DNA of 26,635 nt from Ruminococcaceae bacterium UBA2806 (GTDB lineage Bacteria > Bacillota > Clostridia > Oscillospirales > Acutalibacteraceae). The notes below the pieces were generated by a model. The model ran no database searches. It saw only the letters and a program-made list of their open reading frames with translations, and had not been told where the DNA came from. The stretch is from assembly GCA_002351795.1 (NCBI GenBank), contig DEHG01000155.1, positions 7,497 to 34,131 on the forward strand. The letters run 5' to 3'. The position numbers were made by a program, and so were the translations under genes. Positions 16,667 through 25,458 of the stretch are shown here, piece by piece. The stretch's first letter is position 1, and each line of letters opens with the position of its first letter.

Positions 16667-19345
16667 TTACTCTGTTGGTTCATCAAGTCTGCGTATCGCT
16701 TCATAAACCCGCTGACAGTTGTTTTCATCAAAGTATTCGTAAAAGTCCTCTATCCTCTTAACATACTCATCAGGATCTGAACAGTCATTTTCAATCATCT
16801 TTATCATCTCATCAACGGTGGTTTCAAGATCATAGCATACCGGCCCGAAACCGTTGTCCTCATAGCTGAAATATCCCTTTGTATAGGAATGTTCGCCTGA
16901 GAAGAATTGCTCCTTGTCAAACTGTGAATATACCATCGGCTTTTTCAGATAAGCGAAATCAAAGAATACGCTTGAATAATCTGTTACTAAAAGCGCTGAT
17001 GTTGTAAACTCCTTCTGATAATCAACATATCCGTGATTGATGTCGAATACATCATTAGGCGTGAAGTCTATCCACTGTTCGCTGTGTATCGGGTGCATAC
17101 AGAGAACGCCCTTGTATCCCTTTTCCCTCATGCAGTCGCAAAGCTTTTTATCGTTGATAAGAGAATTGTAGAATTTGAAATATTCCGTTTCCCTGAACCC
17201 TTCAAAGTAAATGCTTTCCGTTGTTCTCGGGTCATAGCTTCCCTTTATGCTTTTTCTCCATGTCGGGATTATAAGCACCTTTTTCTCGACCGGATTCGTT
17301 TTTTGCAGTCTCAAAAGATTATCATGTCTCGGGAATCCTGTCAGAACGGGAACATCGGGTCCGTAGCTGTAGCCCGGCTCCAGGAACGACTTCTGTTCGG
17401 GCTTGCCTGCGGTAACTATCATATTCATATTTTTATTGAATTTGTTTATCCATTCGGAAATATCATCCTTTGTAATTCCATGCTGTAGGAATACATAATC
17501 AAAATTGTAAAGGTCGCAAAGATATTTCCTGTCCCCGCCGAATGCATTTATGACATATTCGCTTCCGCTTGAAGAGATCATCTTATCCGCTAAAAGTGAA
17601 TACAAGCGGTACTGCGGAGTATTGTAGGGAATGACCTTCCCTATCTTTTTCATCTTATCAAAATCGGGGCTGTTCTTATCAATATAGTAATATACGTCAA
17701 CATCTTTAAGTCCGAGAGAATTGATATATCTGAACATATGCTCGCCGTTATCATTTGCCTTATCCGTCCTGTCGGAAATAAGCCATATCTGCTTATCCTT
17801 TTTCTTCATAAGGCTGTAAAGTCTGCGGTATTTTATAAGATATCCCCTGTTGTTCTTTTTAAGCTGTTCACGGTAGAAAGTCTCATATTTTCTGTGGAGT
17901 GACTTTGAATAGGGATGTACGGCAAGGCATTTTCCCGACATTTTCAGCAGGAAATCCTCTTTTGCATAATATCCGCCCCAGATGGGAGGTATGTGGGCGA
18001 ATTTGCCCATTGATGTATAAATAAGCCTTTTGTTTTCGCCGTAACGGAATATAAACTGTATCTTCTGCTCCTCGCCCTTTTTCAGCGGGATAACAAGCTT
18101 AATTGCCCTGCCTTCCTCCGCAACGCCGAACATATTCACAAAATCAAAGGACGGCGCATGATAATAAGTCGGCGTATATATCTCATCGCCTATCTGTGCA
18201 AAATACTCATAGCTGTCCCTTGCCAGCCAGCAGTTATCCTTGCCCTCAAGATAGAGTATGCCGTCACGGATCTCTGTAAAGAACCATATGATATTCGTTT
18301 TTGCATTTGCAAGGTTCAATGCGGAAAGGTTATTATAAAGCAGGTTTCCGTGGTCATAGACCAGATCCTTGCGTACATCCCTTCCGTATTTTTTATTAAG
18401 ACAGAACATCTTCATATTCATGAACATTTCCTTCTGCTTGAAGATAACTCTGTCATTCATCTGCTTTATAAGCCCCTCGATAAGGTCACAGTAACGCTTG
18501 TAATCATCCTCATCAAGATATTCCCATACCTTTTTCTTCAGACGCCATGAAAGGTCATACATTACCATATACTGCACGAATAATTCTATCTTGCCGTATT
18601 TCTTCATGGACAGATCAAAAATATGCTGATGAAAATACACGGGCGTATCAAAATAATAGCTTTCGCTTTTCAGCTCATTCTGCAAAGCAGAGCTGTCGTC
18701 CTGACGCTTTCTGTAAAGCTGAACTGCCTCACGGCATACGCCGAGCATACATTTTTCAAGGATTATCGTGCTTATGAAGCAGGCATCCTCACCGTATTTA
18801 AGCTTTGTGGAAAAGCGTGTATCGCCGATAGCCTCATTTTTGATAAATGCGCCTGTAACATCCATCTGAATGAATTCGTACTCATCCCTGAGATCGACCA
18901 TCTTTGTGGTATTGAATTTATAGTCAAGAGTATGATAACCTGTCTTAGCGTCAAAGAATTTCTTTCTTGCGCCGACAACATCCGTTTCATCATAATGACT
19001 GTCAAAAAACTCCCCTGCCGCTTTAAAGGCATCCGCCTCCCAGCAGTCATCCGAATCAAGGAAATTAACATATTTCCCTCTGATAAATGGAATAGCCGCA
19101 TTTCTTGCCGAGCTTACGCCGCCGTTTTCCTTATCTATATATTCTATATTGTCAGGATATCTGTCACGATATTCCTTACAGATATCTCCGCTGCCATCGG
19201 GACTTCCGTCATTGACAAGAATTATCTGTATATTCTCTCTGAAGCCTGCATCCTGTGCAATAACGGAATCAAGCGTTTCACGCAGATATTTTTCAACCTT
19301 GTAGACAGGTATCACAACAGTAAATTTAAACTCATTTTTAGCCAT
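16667..19345 (-). CDS. Bifunctional GT2 glycosyltransferase - TagF-type CDP-glycerol phosphotransferase
   Basis: This is an 892-residue fusion. Residues 7-~210 are a GT-A/GT2 glycosyltransferase with VNDGSPDGS (44-52) and the metal motif LDSDD (96-100). A middle region (~330-470) rich in predicted beta strands has no family assigned. The C-terminal ~375 residues are TagF/CDP-glycerol glycerophosphotransferase-like: FLQHGITKDD (619-628, His622), LIIPTWRKS (691-699), HPIHSEQ (751-757) and DYSSVFFDFAYLKKP (789-803). The expected role is alternate transfer of a sugar and a polyol phosphate from a nucleotide carrier onto a growing surface polymer at the cytoplasmic membrane. The fused order resembles TagF-like capsule polymerases of Gram-negative pathogens. 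It is a tandem paralogue of the next gene upstream and last in the polymer cluster. Donor and acceptor are unknown. Confidence 0.88.
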   Translation of the reverse strand: MAKNEFKFTVVIPVYKVEKYLRETLDSVIAQDAGFRENIQIILVNDGSPDGSGDICKEYRDRYPDNIEYIDKENGGVSSARNAAIPFIRGKYVNFLDSDDCWEADAFKAAGEFFDSHYDETDVVGARKKFFDAKTGYHTLDYKFNTTKMVDLRDEYEFIQMDVTGAFIKNEAIGDTRFSTKLKYGEDACFISTIILEKCMLGVCREAVQLYRKRQDDSSALQNELKSESYYFDTPVYFHQHIFDLSMKKYGKIELFVQYMVMYDLSWRLKKKVWEYLDEDDYKRYCDLIEGLIKQMNDRVIFKQKEMFMNMKMFCLNKKYGRDVRKDLVYDHGNLLYNNLSALNLANAKTNIIWFFTEIRDGILYLEGKDNCWLARDSYEYFAQIGDEIYTPTYYHAPSFDFVNMFGVAEEGRAIKLVIPLKKGEEQKIQFIFRYGENKRLIYTSMGKFAHIPPIWGGYYAKEDFLLKMSGKCLAVHPYSKSLHRKYETFYREQLKKNNRGYLIKYRRLYSLMKKKDKQIWLISDRTDKANDNGEHMFRYINSLGLKDVDVYYYIDKNSPDFDKMKKIGKVIPYNTPQYRLYSLLADKMISSSGSEYVINAFGGDRKYLCDLYNFDYVFLQHGITKDDISEWINKFNKNMNMIVTAGKPEQKSFLEPGYSYGPDVPVLTGFPRHDNLLRLQKTNPVEKKVLIIPTWRKSIKGSYDPRTTESIYFEGFRETEYFKFYNSLINDKKLCDCMREKGYKGVLCMHPIHSEQWIDFTPNDVFDINHGYVDYQKEFTTSALLVTDYSSVFFDFAYLKKPMVYSQFDKEQFFSGEHSYTKGYFSYEDNGFGPVCYDLETTVDEMIKMIENDCSDPDEYVKRIEDFYEYFDENNCQRVYEAIRRLDEPTE

Positions 19346-19384
19346 ATCAACCTCAGAAAGTCAGATCTCCGCTTCAAGCTTATT

Positions 19385-22048
19385 TTATATAATTTCCGTT
19401 ATGCTCTCATATATTCTCTTACAGCAATGTGCATCATGATAGGGATAGAACTGTTCGATCCTTTCAAGATATTCACTGCTGTTTTCACAGCCGCCGCTGA
19501 TCTCTTTTATTATTGCCTTAACGGTTGATCTGAGATCATAGCATACAGGCCCGAAACCGTTTTCTTCATAGACAAAATAGCCCTCGCTGTATGTATGCTT
19601 CTTATAGAAATCCTCTCTGTCAAACTGGCAGTATATAACGGGCTTTTTCAGATAGGCAAAATCAAAGGCTACGCTTGAATAATCCGTCACAAGCAAGGCA
19701 TCATCTACAAATTCCTTCTGATAATCAACAAAGCCTTCATTTACCTCGAAAACATCATTTCCTGTGAAATCCCTGCACTGCTCGGAATGCATCGGGTGCA
19801 TACACAATACTCCGCTGTAGCCGTTTTCCTTCATTGCCGCTGTCAGCTCGGGATCGTTTATAAGAGCATTATAGAATTTAAAAAATTCCGTTTCCTTGAA
19901 TTTATCGTAATAAACGCTTTTATTTGTTTTCTGATCGTAACTGCCCTTAATGCTTTTCCTCCATGTGGGAATAATAAGTATCTTTTTCTTAGGCTTATGA
20001 CGTCTGCTTTTCTTGTAAAGGTTGTCATACCTTGCAAGTCCGGTCAGAGTAACATGATCCCTTTCCAGACAGTAATCCCCGTTTACAATTGACAGATATT
20101 CAGGCGCCGCCGCCGTTATCATAAGACGTATACTCTTATTGAAGCGGTTGAGCCAGCCCGACATATCATCCTTTATTATCCCGTGTTTCAGATAAATAAA
20201 GTCAAAATGGATAATATCCGTAAGATATTTTTTATCATCTCCGAACGGATTGAAAAGATAATCGGACGCAGTGGAAGAAATGATCTTATCCGCCATAATA
20301 AACATTATAGGATAATCAGGCGAATCATAGGCTACAACCTTTCCGTATTTCTGCATTCTTTCATAATCGGGACAGTCGGAATTGATATTGAAATACACCT
20401 CTATCTTTCTGTGATGGTGCTTGCTCAGGTAACGGAAGAAATGCTCCCCGTTATCATTTGCCACATATGTACGGTCGGATACCATCCAGACCTCTTTTTT
20501 CTGCTGTGCCTTTAGTTCAAAATATTTCTTTCTCAGCTCAATTATATCCTCTTTGCCCTCTGCCGTCAATACCTCACGATATGCCTTTTCAAGCTCTTCT
20601 CTTTTTTCCTTTGTATTCGGATATGACATAAATGACTTGTCATCTCTTGTAAGTATTATCGCATCCCTTGCATAATACCCGCCGTCCACCTTCGGCAGAT
20701 GAGAAAACTTTCCAAGGGATGTATATATCTCGCTCGTCTTATCCTTGAAACGGTAGAAAAAGCTTATCTTCTGCGGCTTTTCCCTGTTCAGGTGAAATTC
20801 AAACACTACCGCCCTTCCCCTGTTCACAGGGCCGTCCATTGTCACCAGATCGAACTTCTTGCAGTAAAAATATGAGGGGTAATAGATCTCTCCGCCGACC
20901 TTTGCATAATAATTGAAATCGTCGCCCCTCATCCAGCAGTTATCCTTGCCTTCGATCCTGAGGATATTCCCCCGTATCTCAACATGATCCCAGATAAGCA
21001 GGGTCTTTGCCTGTTCAAGGTCTATGGTCATGAAATCCTTATACATGATCTTGCCCTCCGACCAGGTAAGATCCTTCCTTACATCATGATCGTATTTCAG
21101 CGACAGGGCATACATTTTCATATTCATATATATGCTTCTCTGACGGTAAATTATCTTATCGTCGATCTGCTTTATAATATCCGTTATTACCTGTGAATAC
21201 TTTTCATATTTATCCTCAGGGAGCAGTTTATATACAGGCTTTTTCAGCCTTGATGTTATATCGAACATAACGACATACTGGATAAATCTTTTTATCCTGC
21301 CGAATTTTTTCTTTGAAAGCTCAAACAGATAACGGTGCATAAGCTCAGGTACGGCAAAATAATAATTATCGCTTTCATCCTGCATCTGCAAGGCGGAAGT
21401 GCCGTCCGTTCTCAATCTGAAATCATGGACAGCCTCTCTTACAATACCGATGGTATTCTTTTCCAGCAAAATCGTATTTATAAAGCGTGTATCCTCGCCG
21501 TGGCTCAGCTCAGTGCAGAATTCCATTCCCTTTACTGCCTCAGTCTTTATAAGAACGCTTGTAACATCCGTCTGAACCATATCGAATCTCTTATGCAGAT
21601 CTGCGACCATCGTTTTATTGAATTTATAATCAAGCGCATGATATCCGCTTCCGCCGTCAAAAAGCTTTTTTCTTGCGGCTGCGGCGTCCGTTTTATCGCC
21701 GTTCTTTTCCATGAAATCAAACAATATCCTCAGAGCGTCCCTTTCCCATTTATCATCGGAATCAAGGAAATTGACATATCTGCCCTCTGTTTTTTTCATG
21801 CCCGCATTTCTTGCAGCGCTTACGCCAAGGTTTTCCTGCTCTATATATACGACATTATCGGGATATTTTTTCAGATATTCCATGCATATCTCTCCGCTTT
21901 TATCCGTACTGCCGTCATTGACAAGGATAAGCTGTATGTTTTCAAAGCCTATACTCTGACCGATAAGCGAATCCACAGCCTCCGGCAGATATTTTTCCGT
22001 ATTATAGACAGGCATTACAACCGATACTTTAAACTTATAACCGCTCAT
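19385..22048 (-). CDS. Bifunctional GT2 glycosyltransferase - TagF-type CDP-glycerol phosphotransferase (paralogue)
   Basis: This 887-residue protein has the same three-part layout as its downstream neighbour. The GT2 domain has VNDGSTDKS (43-51) and LDSDD (95-99). The beta-rich middle segment shares phrases such as RIEGKDNCW with the partner. The TagF domain has LKHGIIKDD (620-628), IIPTWRKSIKGSYD (692-705), HPMHSEQ (751-757) and DYSSVAFDFAYLKKP (789-803). Glycine and histidine motifs of both catalytic domains are intact in both copies, so neither looks degenerate. The start at 22048 is chosen because GAGG lies 7 bases upstream; the ATG at 22054 is too close to that site. Two intact copies suggest different acceptors or linkages, or successive extension steps. 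It starts 18 bases after the Stealth gene. Confidence 0.88.
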   Translation of the reverse strand: MSGYKFKVSVVMPVYNTEKYLPEAVDSLIGQSIGFENIQLILVNDGSTDKSGEICMEYLKKYPDNVVYIEQENLGVSAARNAGMKKTEGRYVNFLDSDDKWERDALRILFDFMEKNGDKTDAAAARKKLFDGGSGYHALDYKFNKTMVADLHKRFDMVQTDVTSVLIKTEAVKGMEFCTELSHGEDTRFINTILLEKNTIGIVREAVHDFRLRTDGTSALQMQDESDNYYFAVPELMHRYLFELSKKKFGRIKRFIQYVVMFDITSRLKKPVYKLLPEDKYEKYSQVITDIIKQIDDKIIYRQRSIYMNMKMYALSLKYDHDVRKDLTWSEGKIMYKDFMTIDLEQAKTLLIWDHVEIRGNILRIEGKDNCWMRGDDFNYYAKVGGEIYYPSYFYCKKFDLVTMDGPVNRGRAVVFEFHLNREKPQKISFFYRFKDKTSEIYTSLGKFSHLPKVDGGYYARDAIILTRDDKSFMSYPNTKEKREELEKAYREVLTAEGKEDIIELRKKYFELKAQQKKEVWMVSDRTYVANDNGEHFFRYLSKHHHRKIEVYFNINSDCPDYERMQKYGKVVAYDSPDYPIMFIMADKIISSTASDYLFNPFGDDKKYLTDIIHFDFIYLKHGIIKDDMSGWLNRFNKSIRLMITAAAPEYLSIVNGDYCLERDHVTLTGLARYDNLYKKSRRHKPKKKILIIPTWRKSIKGSYDQKTNKSVYYDKFKETEFFKFYNALINDPELTAAMKENGYSGVLCMHPMHSEQCRDFTGNDVFEVNEGFVDYQKEFVDDALLVTDYSSVAFDFAYLKKPVIYCQFDREDFYKKHTYSEGYFVYEENGFGPVCYDLRSTVKAIIKEISGGCENSSEYLERIEQFYPYHDAHCCKRIYESITEII

Positions 22049-22055
22049 ATTCATA

Positions 22056-22060
22056 CCTCA
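22056..22060 (-). promoter_or_regulatory. Ribosome binding site fixing the start of the second fusion protein
   Basis: TGAGG on the minus strand, 7 bases before the ATG at 22048 and only 1 base before the ATG at 22054, which rules the latter out as the better start. Confidence 0.55.
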
Positions 22061-22066
22061 GAATCA

Positions 22067-23197
22067 TTATTTTTCAAATTCGCTTTTTTCGGGCAGCAGC
22101 TTTTCAAACGCATCAATTACCTGCTGCTTCTGCAGCTCGAAATCCTTTGTATTTACCGTATCATTTACACATATAAGCTTATATCTACCGCTTTCTATAG
22201 ATTCAAGGGCTTCATCCCAGATATTGTCCTTTATATGAAAGCACCTTCCGATAGACAGACCTCTCGGTATACAGGTACCCTCCGCAAGCTGCCAGAATTT
22301 CATAAGCCACTGATTGCAGTTCGATTTGGTGCGGAATTTATCAAGGCAGGTCTGATCGAGCACCTCGCCCTCTTCATTCCATATCTTTATAAAGGTTTCT
22401 TTAAGAAAATTGCTCGGCAGATGATTATAATACATTCCCGGAAACCACGGCCACATATTGAGCGCCCTTGTCTTTATTACCCTTTTCACACCGTTTTTAA
22501 GGCTGAACCATTTTCTGCCGTCCTTTTTCATGCATTGTTTCTTATCAAAATGGGTATTGATAAGCTCGATATCATTGCCGTTGAAAAAGCCTGCGCTTTT
22601 CTTTGCAAAAAATATGCAGTCAAGACCATATGTATCCATAGGGTGCCCGTCACGGAAAAAGTCCTCGGGCTTTACATGATCCGTAATAAACATATCGTCA
22701 TTGAAATATACAAAGTTATTCGCAAGACCGGGTATCCTGTGCATATTCAGTTCAATAGTATGCGAATTGAATGTAGGCAGGTATTTTGCCGGTATATAAT
22801 CCGTATGATTCACGATATGCAGCTTGGGGTTATCGGTATTGAGCCACTTGGGAAGATGCCCCCATGTGATGAAATGTATCTTTCTCACCCACGGCGCAAA
22901 TTTTTCCACTCCCCTGAACCAGTACCTCAGATTGTTCCAGTCACGGAAACGTACCTCAGCAGACCCCTTTGACGGACGTTTATCGAATTTATCCTTTTCC
23001 GCCCTCCATGCCGGGTCATTGCCGTCCACCCATGCAATAACAAAATCTATATCGTTTATCTGATGAAATATTTCCTCTTCTGTCAGCTCATCCTGCTCGT
23101 CATATTCTTCCTCTTCTTCATCCTCATGAGCCTCGGTATATCCCTCATCATCAATATCATCGAAATCCTCAAGCTCGTCAAATTCAAATCCGGACAT
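22067..23197 (-). CDS. Stealth family sugar-phosphate transferase (capsular polysaccharide phosphotransferase)
   Basis: Stealth proteins transfer a hexose-1-phosphate from a nucleotide sugar to a growing polymer, creating phosphodiester-linked capsules. The 376-residue sequence shows conserved region 1, DFVIAWVDGNDPAW (51-64), and region 2 (~83-165) with FRDWNNLRYWFRGVEKFAPW, ITWGHLPKWL and the NFVYFNDDMF core. Region 3 is around NHLPSNFLKE (258-267) and region 4 is CVNDT (343-347). Unusually, residues 1-48 form a very acidic low-complexity tail with runs of Asp and Glu and no basic residue except one His. It lies between a TagF-type gene and the paired fusions, with an AGAGGTGG site before the ATG. 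Assignment to the family is firm; the sugar transferred is not known. Confidence 0.92.
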   Translation of the reverse strand: MSGFEFDELEDFDDIDDEGYTEAHEDEEEEEYDEQDELTEEEIFHQINDIDFVIAWVDGNDPAWRAEKDKFDKRPSKGSAEVRFRDWNNLRYWFRGVEKFAPWVRKIHFITWGHLPKWLNTDNPKLHIVNHTDYIPAKYLPTFNSHTIELNMHRIPGLANNFVYFNDDMFITDHVKPEDFFRDGHPMDTYGLDCIFFAKKSAGFFNGNDIELINTHFDKKQCMKKDGRKWFSLKNGVKRVIKTRALNMWPWFPGMYYNHLPSNFLKETFIKIWNEEGEVLDQTCLDKFRTKSNCNQWLMKFWQLAEGTCIPRGLSIGRCFHIKDNIWDEALESIESGRYKLICVNDTVNTKDFELQKQQVIDAFEKLLPEKSEFEK

Positions 23198-23221
23198 ATT
23201 CCACCTCTTTTATTTTTGCCG

Positions 23222-24421
23222 TCAGCAATCACAAATTGCTTCATAATTGCGTTTACAATTATTCATATCGTAAAGATCAAAAAAGCCGTCATGCTTACTG
23301 AGATATTCCTGCGGGTTGACAAAATCCTCATGCGCCGCCCTTTCAAGCTCCTCAAGGGCAGCATCCGCATCATAACAGACAGGTCCGAAGCCGTCCTTTT
23401 CATAACTGAAATAGCCCTCGGGATACTGTCCCTTACGGAAATCCTCATAATCAAACTGATAATACATCAGACGCTTTTTCATATATGCAAAATCCATTGC
23501 TATGCTTGAATAATCAGTGATAAGATAAGCCGAGCTTTTCAGCAGCTCCTGCACGTCATATTCCGGCCATTTTGCAACGGTAATATTATCGCTTTCAATA
23601 TCAAAGTATTCAAGGAAGCTCTGCATATCCCTGTGAGGATAAAATATCATATGCAGATCATTTTCTTTAAGTATATCATGCAGTCTTTTATTATTCAGAA
23701 AGCTGCTCCAGCCCCTGTAATAATTTGTTTTTGTAAATTCAGAAACATCCTCTATCTCATCTGAAGCCGAGGTCGGAGTTGCGATCCAGCTTCTCCATGT
23801 CGGCATAAGCAGAACCTGACGGGGAACGACCTTCATATCATGCAGATTGTCAAGCCTGCAAATTCCAAGCTCCTTCACCCAGCCGTCGGGATAGCCGTAT
23901 TTTTCGCTGACATATTTCCATTCACGGTAAGTACTGCATACAAACATACGCATCCTTGTTTCATTATAATACAGCCACGGCATATCGTCCTTGATTATGC
24001 CGTGCTGCAAAAATATCCTTGTATTTTTTATTATTCCCCGCACCTCAAGCACATAGCATACCGCAGCATTGGGCTTTCCGCCCTTCTGCGAGCTTATATT
24101 ATACTTTGCACTGAGATAATATATCCAATGCCTGAGACTTCCGTAATGCACCGTTTCTCCTAAATTCCTGACACGGGAATAATCCGGAGAATGTTTGTTT
24201 ATTGCATAGACAGCATCCGTTTCCGGATGCTGCGCTCTTATATACTTATAGAGATGATAACCGTTGTCCCTCGCCTCATTTTCGTTATCGCATATCAGCC
24301 ACAAATTTTTTCTGCGGCGGCGGTATATGAGCGAGCATGGCAGCGCAAGCAGAAATTTGAATATATGTCCGATATCTGCGGGACGTACTCTTTGCAGCTT
24401 CTGAAAAAAAGTTTCAGCCAT
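23222..24421 (-). CDS. CDP-glycerol glycerophosphotransferase family protein (TagB/TagF-like)
   Basis: This 399-residue stand-alone member of the TagF/Glyphos_transf family has no GT2 domain. Motifs: FLQHGIIKDD (137-146, His140), LLMPTWRSW (204-212), YPHRD (261-265) and DYSSIAMDFAYMKK (303-316), matching the catalytic His residues and nucleotide-binding signatures of TagB/TagF. The N-terminal ~35 residues are basic and hydrophobic, suggesting membrane association. A single-domain size fits a primase (TagB-like, adding the first glycerol phosphate) or a chain-extending enzyme. It starts 12 bases after the exporter permease gene, with a GAGG site, so the two are co-expressed. Whether it uses CDP-glycerol or another CDP-polyol cannot be decided. 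Confidence 0.9.
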   Translation of the reverse strand: MAETFFQKLQRVRPADIGHIFKFLLALPCSLIYRRRRKNLWLICDNENEARDNGYHLYKYIRAQHPETDAVYAINKHSPDYSRVRNLGETVHYGSLRHWIYYLSAKYNISSQKGGKPNAAVCYVLEVRGIIKNTRIFLQHGIIKDDMPWLYYNETRMRMFVCSTYREWKYVSEKYGYPDGWVKELGICRLDNLHDMKVVPRQVLLMPTWRSWIATPTSASDEIEDVSEFTKTNYYRGWSSFLNNKRLHDILKENDLHMIFYPHRDMQSFLEYFDIESDNITVAKWPEYDVQELLKSSAYLITDYSSIAMDFAYMKKRLMYYQFDYEDFRKGQYPEGYFSYEKDGFGPVCYDADAALEELERAAHEDFVNPQEYLSKHDGFFDLYDMNNCKRNYEAICDC

Positions 24422-24433
24422 ATAAACCTCACA

Positions 24434-25372
24434 TCAAAGAACATCGGGAAGATCTTTCCTGAGACGGTTATAATTATAAATGCCTATGCCGATTATTATT
24501 GCAAATTCAATAAAGAAAATGCCGTTTTCCCAAAGCGGATGGAATGTAATGCCGTTTTTGGCGATCATCTTGACAGCATTGGGATCGCTGAGGTAGGTCT
24601 TTGGCTCCTCCCAGAACCAGCAGTTGCAGACAAGACATTTCCTGTATGCATTTACAAAATATGTCAGCGGGTTGAAAAGAAGAATTGTTCTTATGACCTC
24701 GTTTTTAAGCGTATATGAATCATAGCATATTGCCGAAAGCCAGAACAGACCCGACATTATCGTATTGATGAAGTTTGAAAAGTCCTTGCTGAATGCACAC
24801 ATCGGCGCTATCGACCACAAAAGCGCCAGGAAGAAAAAGAACATCATCGGCGATATAATAAATATCTGCAGATTATAAACGCTCGGCGTAATGCCGCCCG
24901 CAAGCGTTATATACAGATAACACAGAGACAGCAGGAAGATATGGACATAATATTTTGACAGACTTGTATAGGTCATAATTACCGAAACGGGGAATGATAC
25001 CTTATTTACAAACTGCCTGTTATCGGCAATGGATTTTGACCCTCTTGATATCATTTCGCTCATAAAGAACCATGCCACAAAGCCTGACATCAGAAACAGA
25101 AAATAATCCATTCCCATTTCCTTTTTATTGCTGTCGCCTCTGAGTATCGAAAAGGCGAACCAATACACAAAAAGCTGGAAAAGCGGCTTCATCAACGCCC
25201 ACAGAGGGCCTATTACAGCGCCCTTATAGGTCTTTATCAGATCTTCCTTTGCAAGCATAAATGTCTGCTTCATGAACCCGCTGTGTTCCTTAGGTATCTG
25301 CACAAGGTATTCCTTCAGCTTGGCAAAAAACAATTCAGCCTTGCTTTTTCTCTTTATTACAACATCCGTCAT
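24434..25372 (-). CDS. ABC-2 type polysaccharide/teichoic acid export permease (TagG/Wzm-like)
   Basis: This 312-residue permease has about six membrane segments (near 55-77, 88-108, 128-158, 164-190, 200-216 and 282-300). A short amphipathic N-terminus precedes LIKTYKGAVIGPLWALMKPL, the hallmark of the TagG/Wzm/RfbA ABC-2 group. These proteins flip a completed lipid-linked polymer across the membrane with a partner ATPase (TagH/Wzt). No ATPase gene is in the window: the gene directly downstream is a TagF-type enzyme and the one directly upstream is a glycosyltransferase. A CGGAGG site lies 7 bases before the ATG. A second promoter is predicted just upstream (25420-25448). Confidence 0.93.
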   Translation of the reverse strand: MTDVVIKRKSKAELFFAKLKEYLVQIPKEHSGFMKQTFMLAKEDLIKTYKGAVIGPLWALMKPLFQLFVYWFAFSILRGDSNKKEMGMDYFLFLMSGFVAWFFMSEMISRGSKSIADNRQFVNKVSFPVSVIMTYTSLSKYYVHIFLLSLCYLYITLAGGITPSVYNLQIFIISPMMFFFFLALLWSIAPMCAFSKDFSNFINTIMSGLFWLSAICYDSYTLKNEVIRTILLFNPLTYFVNAYRKCLVCNCWFWEEPKTYLSDPNAVKMIAKNGITFHPLWENGIFFIEFAIIIGIGIYNYNRLRKDLPDVL

Positions 25373-25419
25373 ATAAAAACCTCCGTTTGAGTTTCATGGA
25401 TCAAGAATAAACTAAAACA

Positions 25420-25448
25420 AATATAAACCATAAAACGACAACTGTCAA
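25420..25448 (-). promoter_or_regulatory. Internal promoter overlapping the GT2 stop codon
   Basis: On the minus strand a consensus TTGACA (25443-25448) and TATATT (25420-25425) are 17 bases apart. The expected start is near 25413, about 40 bases before the permease ATG. The -35 lies inside a short heptad repeat and covers the stop codon of the upstream glycosyltransferase. It would allow expression of permease, TagF, Stealth and the fusions independently of the first gene. Confidence 0.5.
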
Positions 25449-25458
25449 CCGTCAACTG
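25438..25458. repeat. Short tandem heptad repeat (three units)
   Basis: On the minus strand the units are CAGTTGA (25458-25452), CGGTTGA (25451-25445) and CAGTTGT (25444-25438), each differing by one base from its neighbour or two from the far copy. It spans the last codons and the stop codon of the glycosyltransferase gene and supplies the -35 of a promoter. Whether other copies occur in the genome cannot be seen. Confidence 0.5.

Noticed and set aside
18623..19528. A 301-codon open frame on the plus strand
   Set aside because: Antisense to the GT2 part of the first fusion gene and the end of the second, with a hydrophobic composition typical of an antisense shadow and no motifs.
21335..22972. 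A 545-codon open frame on the plus strand across the second fusion gene and the Stealth gene
   Set aside because: It lies antisense to two genes with firm family motifs, has no ribosome site at its start, and its translation shows no recognisable family. Codon bias in the real genes leaves few antisense stops.
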